From the NCBI GenBank assembly GCA_021464525.1, contig JADRCO010000278.1:1-39418 (forward strand): a stretch of 39,418 nt of DNA, written 5' to 3'. The translations under genes were made by a program, and so were the position numbers. Positions 1 to 10,700 of the stretch are shown here, piece by piece. The stretch is from Rhizophagus sp. LPA8_4_AMF. Taxonomy: Eukaryota; Glomeromycota; Glomeromycetes; Glomerales; Glomeraceae. Position 1 is the first letter of the stretch; each line of letters starts with the position of its first letter. A model generated the notes under the pieces. That model was not told the DNA's origin, made no database searches, and was given only the letters and a program-made list of their open reading frames with translations.

Positions 1-1857
1 CGAAAATTCAATTTTCAGTATATTTTAAGTATAAAATAAGAAAATTAAGTATATTTTAAAGAAATTTAAGTGTATTTTAAATATATTTTAAGTATAATTT
101 TTTTTTATAGGGTAATTAAGAAGGTTATAATACAAGAACTTGCTCAAATAAAAAGAAATTTGGTGATTAAAATATAGCATAAGATAGATAAATTGATTTC
201 ATTATGTAATGAAATAGGGTAATATTTCATAATGATGTAACATAGCATTATTTTTTATGTAATTGAAATGTTATATAATGGGTAGGAAATTAGAAGATAA
301 AAGAAGTGCTTTTTGTTATTTTTTTGCAATTTTTATATTAAATTCAAAGTAGTTTTATTTCTAATAAAACTTTGTTAATTTCTATTTTATCAATATGATC
401 AAATATTTATTAAAACAGGCAAAATTTTCTACATGTTATTACACAGTTTTATTTGTTTTTATTATATAAGAAGTCATACAAAAAATATAAATTATTTGAC
501 TATACTGTCTAACTAAACATGTATTGCAATTTTTATTTTTTTTAAAAAACTGGTGTTAAACACCACTAGTATTTAATACCACTGGTATGATTTAATAAAG
601 TTATATTTTATTATATTATTTATATTTACAAATAATTGTATAAGGAATGTGTAAATTGTATAAAATATAAAGTCAAAAGTTAACAAAAATAATAACAATA
701 AATTACATTAGATTGATTATATTAATTTAAACAATAAATATGAAATATATTGTTAAATTTACATAATAAATTGCATGCTAAAAATTAATTGTATAATGGT
801 GAATTTTACACAATAAAATCATATATTTTATTATATATAAATCTGATAATATTAATTTCCTATTACTTATTGATTTTATAAATTAAAAAATAGTTTATTA
901 AAATTGGATTATTAAATGTTAAGAAATTTGCAAAAAACAATTTTTGAATTTTTAGAAAAAAAGGATGATTTTAGTTTTTAGAAATTCTATTTTTACTTGT
1001 ATTATTATTTAATAAAATTCCTACATGTTTTGCAAATTCAAAAAGACAAAAAAGATCTGGTAAAATATGGTAAAATTTGATTTTTATTTTTAGCTCTGCT
1101 AGAGTTTTAAATGTCATATTCTTTATTTTATTTTAAATTTGTTCATTGTGCTTTATTAAATGTAAAAGATTGATATAACATATCAGTACATTTTTAATAA
1201 GTCCATCTGAACATCTCTTTAAAGAGTGATGTGAGATGTAAAGAACAAAAGCAAATGTAATATTCTTTTTTATTAATAAATCAATTATATTAATAAATAT
1301 CTTTGTCAAATTGTGCATTGAAAGTTATTTAGAATAATAATCATTAACCTTGCATTTCTTATCAAAAAAAAATATAAAACCAACTTCTATTTATTACAAT
1401 CAGAAAGTACTATAATGCTAAGTTTCTTTTTTTTTTCAGTCCCTAATTCACAAATCATTTGGTAAACTAGTATTATCATTTATTGAATTCTGATATTCGA
1501 AATTTCAAATTACTTTACCTATTCTATACCTAAAAATTTTTGTCTTTCAAAAAAAACAATAAATGCTAAGTTTTATGAAATAAAATTAATAATTCAAATT
1601 TCAAGAATGTTCAAAAAACTATAATAGGATTATGGCTAAATAATGCATGATACTAATAATACAAGCTAAGAAGTAAAATGAAAGTGGAATGAATATACAT
1701 ACAAGCTACTGTGTTATCCTTAAGTTTTTCCTTACAATATAATAAGCTTATATTTAATTACCTGTTATATTTAGCTTTAATAAATAAATTAAAAGTAATA
1801 TTATAAAGTTTCAAATATATGTTCAATGCGTAAGTTATTGAATACTTATTATTTCAA
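1..1857. other. AT-rich intergenic spacer
   Basis: No coding signal was found on either strand; the few short open frames have no family resemblance and are A/T-driven. The first 100 bases carry four copies of the octamer TATTTTAA (21-28, 52-59, 73-80, 84-91). Two short palindromes lie side by side at 552-564 and 576-588. The last few hundred bases are the 3' flank of the minus-strand GID5 gene. No RNA gene was recognised. Confidence 0.6.
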
Positions 1858-4667
1858 TTACACTTGTGAAAATTGATTTAGTACAGTTTTCACTCGTTCG
1901 CGAACATCTAAATTTTCATCATTTGTCATATTTTTTACTTTATCTTCAAATCCTAGATCACGTAATTTTTGAACTCGAACTTGTGAACCTTGATAAAAAT
2001 AAGGATTTAAAAGATTGAACTTAACACGTTAATATTATTTCAAAATATTAAATACTTACTAGCAGATTTATCTTCTGTCCACAATAAATTTATGAGAACC
2101 CACACTGCAATCACACGAATTTCCGGATTATCGTGGCCCATGTAGTTTAATATACGTGTTAATATTGTGGGTCGATTCATAATAGCTGTTTTATGTCGTT
2201 CATAACCCGATGCAATATTATTTATCACATACAGTACCTAAAATATAAAAGATTAAAACGTGGAATCATAAAGTCAACATGTCATTACATTACCTGTTTA
2301 ATAATTTCCTCATTTTCATTCCACCAACATAGTTTATTTTCTATAATATTCATTAATTTATTTTCGCTCAAGCCTTTGAAGACCTCTTCAATGTCCTAAA
2401 TAATCAAATGATCAGTAATATCTTAAGTTGTAATTAATGATCAACACCGTAACAAACTTACAATCGGTTTTGTGCATGCAAGATTTCTTAATAAATTTAA
2501 TGCTTGCTCTTGTACTTCGACAATTTCTTGATCGGAAATTAAACTAAATAACATTATAAAATTTATGAATTTAATGTACAATAATAATAGTGACAGATTT
2601 ATTATACTTACTTCTCCATAGTTTGATATGTTAAAACTTTCATTACCGCTTCTTTAACATCTGATTCTGCTTGATAAACTAAATTCTTCAATGCCCATAT
2701 TGCATTAAGTCTCAGTGTATTATCTGGTGAACGCACTAACTCTACTAACTTTTCTATTCCACCTAGTTCCATAATCGTCTGGAAAAAGAATTTAATTATA
2801 AAGTTACTAATTGGCATCTTTAATTTGAAAAATTGCTTAAAATAAATTACATCAAATAGATGATACTCACTTTTTTCATGGGAGAGAAATCTAAGACTAA
2901 ATTACAAAGTGTTGCGCAAGCTGTCGCTTGTACGTCCGTTGATTCGTCAGATAAAAGCTTCGTTTTGTCGAAAATTGTCAGCTGAACAATATTACGAAAA
3001 TTTGCTCATAGAAGGTTCTCTTGAAGTCTTACTTTAAATAAAGGTGTTGCAACTCCTGCATCTACAAGGCTGGTCCGTAATATATTAATCGATCTTGATA
3101 AGCTCCGAGTACATTGACATGCTGCAGCACGAATTCCATAAGCACGATGTGACATGGCAGCAACGATATGTGGAATAATCTTGGCTTCCACAACTAACTT
3201 TCGTCCATCATCCGTCAGTGAACTAATAGCAGCGAGAGCCATTAACGCATTCTATGGGAAATAAGTGTTTTTTTAATTATTACAATTCATAGTGCATTAA
3301 TTTATTAATTATAATACCAACCTCTTTTAATTTATCACCATCACCTACGGGGTCATAATATGAACTTTCTTGGTCCACGACATGAGTTACAAAGTCTGCT
3401 AATTTTGGAACCGCATCCGAGTCACATGCAGCCTTTTGTAACTCTTCATTATCGCGAATCAAATAAGCTAAGACGTGAGGGGCTTCTTCACGGACAGGAC
3501 CTTTTTCATCAAGCAATTTTACTAATGTAGGTAATACAATTAAAGTGATGTCGTTAGAATACTCTCCAATAGCATTTGCACGACTCAGGTGGGTTAAACT
3601 ATAGAAAAAAAAAAATACCATTTAAAATAATTATTTAAGTTCCACATAACATTGTGGTGACGATAATAAAAGCATAGAAAAAAAAATCGGGCATACCATT
3701 TGGCAGCTATTAAACGCATTGTTGATGATTTATCCTGGATCAAATTTAACATGATCTTAACTGGGCTATCACTTGTTTCAGCTAAAAATAAAATCAATCA
3801 ATTAATTATGTAAACGATAAACTTTACTATTTTAATTATACCCTACATTTAGTTTCAACGATTGCTTTTCCAAATTCAGGGTTTTCACGGCAGAGGTATG
3901 CCAAAGCATCTAGTGCAGCTTCTTGTGCTTTAGAAAATCCACAAGTAAGCAACTTAACCAAAGCTGGAAAAGCACCAGCATTAGCTATTTGAATTTGTTG
4001 TTCATTAGTGTCACAACAACGAGCAATAATAGTAGCAGCCAATTCAGCAGTATGTACTGAAGCAATCCTTTCGCGATCGGTTTTAGGATGGAGACTATCG
4101 GGATTAAGAAGTGTAATAAGGTCACGTAAATGATGGTCAGCGAAGATATCATTCTTATCAGCGGTAGGACATTTATAAATTGCTTTCAATGCCCTAGCAG
4201 CAGCCTCTATAAGACGGGGATCATTTTGTAAAGAGATGCATTCTAGTAAAGGCTTAATTGCATCATGTTTTGCTATTTCGGTTACATTTTCCTCGCCTCC
4301 TATAAATATAAATTTTAGTATTGATTTTATTAAGGTTAGAAATCTAATAATAATAAATCTCGAACCATATGCGAAACTGCCCAACACAATCGCAGCTTGA
4401 ATTTGTACTTGAGAATCCACAGTGTCCTTTGATTTCAAGAACTTGACAAGCCTATTAAGCGAAAAAAAGCTATTTAATAAATTGTGTGAAATTAATGATC
4501 AAGATCAGGATAACTTACTTAGGAATTACGTTGAGTTGAATATACAGATCTTTCTTCGTTTTATTTCCAATGATGTTATTCTTTATAAAGCGAAGAGCCT
4601 TTACACGAACAGCTGGATCAGAAGAATTTAATTCATCAACAGCTTGGTTATGTTTCAAGGAATTCAT
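1858..4667 (-). CDS. GID5: GID complex armadillo subunit (GID5/Vid28, ARMC8 family)
   Basis: Armadillo-repeat scaffold of the GID/CTLH E3 ubiquitin ligase, which in yeast targets gluconeogenic enzymes for degradation and in animals is ARMC8. The spliced product follows ARMC8 from end to end. Near the N-terminus NNIIGNKTKKDL matches the animal NAVIGNNKQKANL stretch; RLIAAKCLTHLSRANAIG, CTRSLSRSINILRTS and LNYMGHDNPEIRVIAVWVL follow in order; the C-terminus SQVRVQKLRDLGFEDKVK corresponds to SQERQDKLRDMGIVDIL. The start is the ATG at 4667-4665; exon 1 ends at 4519 (GTAAGT donor) and exon 2 starts at 4451. The stop codon is at 1860-1858. I count roughly ten exons and about 650 residues, close to the animal protein. 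Family assignment is secure; a few internal borders are approximate, and the intron after exon 2 has a weak donor (GTTCGA). The gene diverges from the membrane-protein gene at 5303. Confidence 0.9.
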
Positions 4668-5302
4668 AGTTCAAACTAATAGGAGGTGAAAGAAAGTGGA
4701 ATAAAAATAAAAAAGTAGTTTTTTTAGTAACAGTTATAGCAATAAGTCATCATTGTACTTGCTGCCTATCACTTACAGATATATATAAGTACCTTTCTTG
4801 ATCCATCAGGTGACAGAGCATTTAAGATTTAGCTATCGCCACAAATTTCTGAAGCATTTCATTTGGTAAAACGAATGATATTCAAGACAATTCCTTGCTC
4901 TTTTTCAGATAAATAATTTATTTTCTTATGATCTAAATAAAAGATCGATCACATTTCAGCGCAGTAAAAATTCGAATAGCAGTCCGGTCGAGGTCGGAGA
5001 GTATAATTATGCATATCTAACTTGATGACCATAAAGAGAACAATCATTTTGTTTGTAATTCCTTTTTGGAAAAAAAGAGTAAAACGTTGGAATTCTTTGA
5101 ATTCTTTGTTATGGACCCAAACAAAGGAATTTATTGTGTGTACATTTGCGGCGTTGAGGAAATTGGTTTGACATAAAAAGAGGGTGATTTTGCTTTTACG
5201 GATTACTTGGATTAGAAGGTCCCAAACAAATTTTTGTCTTTTTAATATTTGATTGTTAATATAGAGAGCTGGTTTCTCTTAAAAATTCATAAAAAAAAAA
5301 AA
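4668..5302. promoter_or_regulatory. divergent spacer between GID5 and the two-pass membrane protein gene
   Basis: This 635-bp stretch separates two head-to-head genes and so should hold both promoters. It is less extremely AT-rich than the other spacers. The GID5 side is purine-rich immediately upstream of the start. The other side ends in a run of A (5291-5303) that runs straight into the ATG at 5303. A direct repeat of GAATTCTTTG occurs near 5090-5110. No clear TATA box was assigned. Confidence 0.4.
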
Positions 5303-6271
5303 ATGGATCTCCGTAAATTAATTTCCATAGTTTTAAAAATTATTTTTGCAATATTGCTACTTGTCATTTTAGTATTTAATATAGTAATAGATGTTAATCG
5401 ATCAAAGCTTATACATACGACAACTACAAATGAAAACGTTAAAGAACTCGTTCCACCAGCATTTTCATTATGTAGCAATAATAATTTTAAATTTGATTGT
5501 AATGTCTACGGGGAAACTTTAGCGAATTGCGCCAATTTAGTAAGAATTGCCAATGTTTCCAATGATGAGACTTACAATTCATGGTTTACAAGTTGTAATG
5601 TTTTTCAAACCACACAACCTATGCTTTTCTCCACACCCAAAAGACAACCAAAAGACTGGGCACCTAATAATTCACCTTTATTTGTAAAATATTCGTTACA
5701 AAATGTATCTACTGCAAATTCGCTCAAAGTTGCTTTCATGTTGTGGAATTCATATGATTTACCTTCTTCTGCTGGACTTGATACTGAATTATCCACAAAA
5801 GCAACACCACAAATCTTAAATCCATATCGTTTAGTGCAAATGGATGCTATGAGAGAAAGAGTTTTTTCCTTTTACTGGCGAAAACATATTTTTCTCAATA
5901 ACACAGAGAAATTTTATTTGGATTATAAACTTGAACTAGATGAATCTACCTCTACAACCGCATCGGGATTTGTTCATTTTAAACCTGCTTCATTTAATAT
6001 GGAAGTAACTCGTGAACATAGGTGCTTTCCTGCCTTTTCGGTATTTATAATGTTTATTGTTCTTTCAGCCGTCCTCTATACAACTTATTGGGGATTATTT
6101 AGTGGTAAAGGAAAATATAAAACTTGGGGTCTCGCTCATATAATCACGGGATATTATCCTCAACAACATATTCTTCCAATGGAAAATACTCAATCATTGA
6201 AACCTACTGCTGACGATGTTTTAAGAGTATATCTTGATGGCTTAGATAGGGCAGAATTTAAGAAAAAGTAA
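5303..6271 (+). CDS. orphan two-pass membrane protein
   Basis: I do not recognise this family. The single uninterrupted frame gives 322 residues from the first in-frame ATG; the frame is open further upstream but without an ATG. A strongly hydrophobic segment at residues about 6-29 follows a short basic N-terminus. About 210 residues then carry several N-glycosylation-type sequons (NVS twice, NNT) and four cysteines, with a fifth (RCFPAF) beside the second hydrophobic segment at about 242-264. A charged tail of about 55 residues ends in KKK. This points to a protein with both ends in the cytosol and a glycosylated loop in the ER lumen or outside the cell. The shape recalls two-pass channel families, but I see none of their signature motifs, so no function is given. 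It is the only intronless gene here besides uS8m. Reality of the gene is likely (long frame, ordered features); role unknown. Confidence 0.75.
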   Translation: MDLRKLISIVLKIIFAILLLVILVFNIVIDVNRSKLIHTTTTNENVKELVPPAFSLCSNNNFKFDCNVYGETLANCANLVRIANVSNDETYNSWFTSCNVFQTTQPMLFSTPKRQPKDWAPNNSPLFVKYSLQNVSTANSLKVAFMLWNSYDLPSSAGLDTELSTKATPQILNPYRLVQMDAMRERVFSFYWRKHIFLNNTEKFYLDYKLELDESTSTTASGFVHFKPASFNMEVTREHRCFPAFSVFIMFIVLSAVLYTTYWGLFSGKGKYKTWGLAHIITGYYPQQHILPMENTQSLKPTADDVLRVYLDGLDRAEFKKK

Positions 6272-7752
6272 AAATTTAAATGTTAAAACTTATGGAATAT
6301 GCTGATTATTGATAAAATCATTTATCACGTTTATAATTCTTTAAATAACCGTTTTGTACATGATCTACAATTATATTTTTACAACTTGGTTCATCAAATT
6401 CAAACTACAATTTACAAAACAAGTATTCAACATGCAAGCCCCACAAAACAAACTAAAGAAGATCAGATTTACATTATTTTTAACAATGCTCAAAAGAAAA
6501 AGATGTCTTACTAAATTTGATTAACAATTGTACTTTAGTGCTTGTTTGAATCACGTGGCCACTTTTACTGGTTAAAGCATCGAAAATTCCGAATAATGAT
6601 CGTCGAGACGTAGGCTATCGTTACATTGTTTTCTCCAAAAAATAAAAATATTTAAAAATCTTATGATCCTAAAATTTCAAATGTTAAGATCATAATTAAT
6701 AACCATTGTCCATTATATCATATAAATTATATTATTGAAAATAAAAAGTTTAGTGTCAGTTAAAATCTTCTCGTTTAATCAGTATTTTTGAGAATTAATG
6801 ATTGCTTTAGTATTGGAAGTTATTGGAACTGTTTTATGTTTCTAATTTTTCATAATTAGATTTCGCATAGATTCACCCTTAACAAGTTTACAATAGCATA
6901 AATCCTCATAATCAAGAGGAGATTTAAATATGCATAATTTAAATAATTTTTGAATTGATCGTCACATTAACAATGCATTGATTACCAAATATACGTTTAC
7001 TATTTTTGATTTGATATTCCCATTCTAGCAATGAAGAGGTTTACTTATTTTTTTTTTTTTAACAAAATTGAGAGTTTATCTATTCTTCATATTCTCTGTG
7101 TATTAATTGATGCGTAGCAGATCTATTTTTTTTTTTTTAAAAAAAGTAAATCTATTAATGTATAATATGTTTATATTTAATTAAAAACCATTTTTTTTCA
7201 AACCTTTTTTATCAAATAGATTTCCTGTATCATTTCATACCATTCATAGATTTGGAATTCAAACATTTTCAAAAAGTCTATTTATTATTTTGATGGCGAA
7301 ATAGTTAGTTTAATGAGTAATTTGATACATAAACTTTTATAATAAATAATAAAGATTTATTAGCATCTAAGAAATTTTCGTTGTAAACTTTAATCTGATA
7401 ATCATGATCGACAGCATAATTAGTATTAAAATTGTACCCGGCGAAAAAGCCCCTTACCCCTTGGTCTTAAATAAAGCTGAAATCCGATTCGTTAAAAACC
7501 TGATTTTTACAATACAACTAAATCAGGAAAGTGTTAAACAAGCCGTTAGGCCTTCCGAGAAAAACCGGTAAGTCCGAGTTTGATATTTAAACATCGTTTT
7601 TTTTTTGCAATACAAAAAAAACTTACTCTCTTTTTCTCAATTTCACGAAAAAAAAAAAAAAATTTTTTTCTATAAAAGCTTTTTTAAAGCCTTTCACTTG
7701 TTATATTCAACAGCTGTATTTACAATTCAATAACTCTACCCAATAAACGTAC
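6272..7752. other. intergenic spacer with upstream region of the PHD-finger gene
   Basis: No convincing gene was found in these 1.48 kb. A 71-codon frame at 6299-6514 has no ATG at its start and is likely chance. A CACGTG box lies at 6552-6557. Long T and A runs occur at about 7049-7060, 7126-7147 and 7647-7668. The stretch 7435-7575 is more GC-rich than its surroundings and contains AAACCGGTAAGT near 7563-7574, a possible 5'-UTR donor site. Confidence 0.5.
7671..7677 (+). promoter_or_regulatory. candidate TATA box of the PHD-finger gene
   Basis: TATAAAA lies about 76 bases before the ATG at 7753, just after a long A/T run. Spacing suits a TATA element with a short leader. In DNA this AT-rich such a motif can arise by chance, so support is moderate. 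Confidence 0.4.
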
Positions 7753-10700
7753 ATGGCATCTCAGCGAGGACGAAGAACTACCCGAAGAGCTGCTCACGAC
7801 CCTGATTTTGAATATGGAATAGGTCCTTCATCGAGCGAGCATGAGATCAATGGAAGCTCACAAAATACTGTTGTGAGTGAACAAAATGATAGTGACTCAA
7901 GCTATCATGAAAATACGCCAACACCACTTAACAATACAGGTGAAGAAAACGTGAACGGTGACCGAGAAGAAGTAGTTGCTGGTCAGGAAGGAGAACAAAG
8001 TTCTTCAGAAGAAAATGAAACTGACCAATCACCAAGAGCTAGATGGCTACGAAAATGGGTATTTAAATATTATTGAAAATTTGCTGGCCAATTATATATA
8101 TATTATTCTAATAGGTTTTCAATACTGGTTTATTTTTTTTATTTTTATTTTTTTTTTTTTTTTGTCGGGAGAGGAGAGATTTTTTTGATGGAATTATAGT
8201 TTCTATTCCCTCAAACAATTTATTAACGTAATATCTTTTCCTTTTTTTGGTCATTGATAGAAAAGGTCGGATCCAGGCCTTTGTTGCGTATGTCTGGATG
8301 AAGATGCAACAAAAGATAATGTCCTTGTCTATTGCGACGGTAAGGAGTGTGATGTCGTTGTTCATCAAGGTATGTACTTTTCTTTTGGTTTGTAACGGAA
8401 AAACGTGGCGCAGTTATGGTGATTTGTGTATAATTTCATTAATTTATATCAGAATGTTATGGGATCACAACACTGCCGAAGAAGGAAGACCCATGGTACT
8501 GTGATCGTTGTCTTGCACTACCATCGGATGCAGTAGTAAGTATTTACAAAGATATGGTTTGTTTTATAAATCAAACTAACATTTGCCTGTACCTAATAGC
8601 GTTGCGTTTTGTGCCCCAATAAAAATGGTGCTTTTCGAAAAATAAGGGCCTCTGATGAGGCCGGTGAGCCAATGGTTTGGGTTCATATTTTGTGCGCTTT
8701 CTGGATGCCGGGTATGCATATCGGCTCGGCTGCAGACTTGAGAGACATTCAGGTTGTGAATGTTGACCCCAAGAATTGGGGCAAAGTAAGTATTATTTTT
8801 AAAATATGTATATTGATTTTAACTTTATCAACACTTTATATATTTGGTGATATTTTTTCTCTTTCGTTTAGAAATGTCACGTTTGCAACAGTGAAGAAGG
8901 CGCGGCAATACACTGTGATGCCGGACAATGTAAAAATTGGGTTCATGCAACGTGCGCGGTAGCCTACGGTCTCACCGAGTACGTTGACGAGGAAAACATC
9001 TCAGACCCTTATTTTATCGCAAGTTTTAATCATTTGTTTTTAATATTTATGTTTCGTTCATCATCTATATATATGATAATTATATATACGCATGATTTTT
9101 TTATAAATAGTACTGCAAGCAACATGGGCCAAATGATCATCCTCGGCAAAATAAAATCGAAAAGTGGATTCGAATGCGAGACGATTATCTTGCTGCTGAG
9201 TGTATAGAACGTTCTGATGAACGTAATACCCAACTTCAGGGTGGATTTCCCGGGCAGAATCTTCGGGAAATATTCGAGGATGCGTACGCAGGATACACTG
9301 CCCAACGTGAGGTACGAATTACGGATGCACGGCGACGAATCGTGCAACAAGCGTCCAAACATAATGGTCTTATCGATGCAAAGGAAAAAGCAGAGAAAAA
9401 CGTTAGAGATTTTAGGGCTAAAATCCCTAATGTACAACTTGAAAAGGCAGCTTTAAAAAATTATTTAGAAAAAGTCAATGAGGCCATTTTATCATTAGTC
9501 CCACACATGCGGAATATTCAGGTCGAGACTCATGATGTAAGTTCAAATTACACAAAAGTTGAAACTTTAATGGAATCAATGGCAATCAAGAACAATATCG
9601 TGTGGTCTAAAGAAATAAAAAGGGTCGCAAAATCCATAAAAGTGAAACAGCTTAACACCAATGAAATGAGGTCTTTAAATCTCAAGAGTGTTGTTAACGC
9701 ATTGGCAAAAGCAGCCAAAGAAGAAAAAGAAAAAGCTCGACGGGGAGGGCGGCGAAGTGGTGTAAAGAGCAGGGGCAGGCCTAAGACACCAATTAAAGGG
9801 AAAGAAAAGATCGTCTTGAATCAAGAAGAAATCCCAGAAGGTGAAGATTATGACGGACAACAGACGTCTAAGAGGACAACGAGATCTCGGACAGCAAGTA
9901 TTAAAGGAAAAGAAAAGTCTGTCGAAGATGAAGGGGACTCACAAAAGAGTGATCTATCGAATGAAAATTCTATTAAATCGCAACAACTAAGAAAGGTTCC
10001 ACGGCTGAGAATTGTTAGTCTGGAATCACAACAAATAACAGAAAATGTAATTGAATCAGAAACACCAAAGAGGAAGCGTGATGAACTACCTTCCCAAGAT
10101 CAACTACCAGATATTACAAATGAGGTTCAAGCTGGATCATCAAAGAGAAAACGAGTTCAGGAAAATCTCTCTACCACGTCAACCAATACGACTGAAGCCG
10201 AGTCTATATCATCAAAGAAGAATGTTAAAAGAAATAAAAGAAAGCGAGTTGAATATGTTCAATCTGAGAGTACTTCTAATGTAGATGAACAGACACAGGC
10301 AGATGTTTCTAATAATAATGATCAGGTATCAACATCGATACCAGCTGATGAAGCCGTACAGTCTGCTCCATCAAAGAGAAAATATAAGAAATCGAGAAAA
10401 TCTGCTAATAATGGAAAGAAAGCAAATGAACAAGCTCCAGAAAGTTCGGATACTATCCAAGTTGAAGCGTCTGAGACAGTTCAAGATGACAGTCCGTCCT
10501 CAACTTCTGCGAAAGCAAAAAGATCAACCAAGAAAGTCAAAAAGAGCACAAAATCCAACGAAACCGCTGGTGATGTTTCTAAAACTAATGATGCGAACAC
10601 AACCTCATCTAAGAAATCTTCTAAAAGAGCAAGCACTAAGAATAAAACTAAAAATACAAGTGAATCTAAAGTTCATACTAAGGCAAAACTTCGCCCTATC

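Noticed and set aside
1196..1210. TAAGTCCATCT shared with the right end of the 36.3-kb element
   Set aside because: An isolated 11-mer without a partner inverted end in reach; noted only as a possible decayed copy, not called as a feature.
6299..6514. 71-codon plus-strand frame after the two-pass protein gene
   Set aside because: No ATG at its start, no domain, and composition like chance frames of the region; more likely 3' flank.
7435..7575. tRNA-like or other RNA gene in the GC-richer stretch before the PHD gene
   Set aside because: No A/B box pair and no cloverleaf could be drawn; more likely promoter or leader sequence.
9030..9437. 135-codon minus-strand frame
   Set aside because: Antisense to the ePHD intron and the start of the last PHD exon; no family resemblance and its tail is intron-derived.
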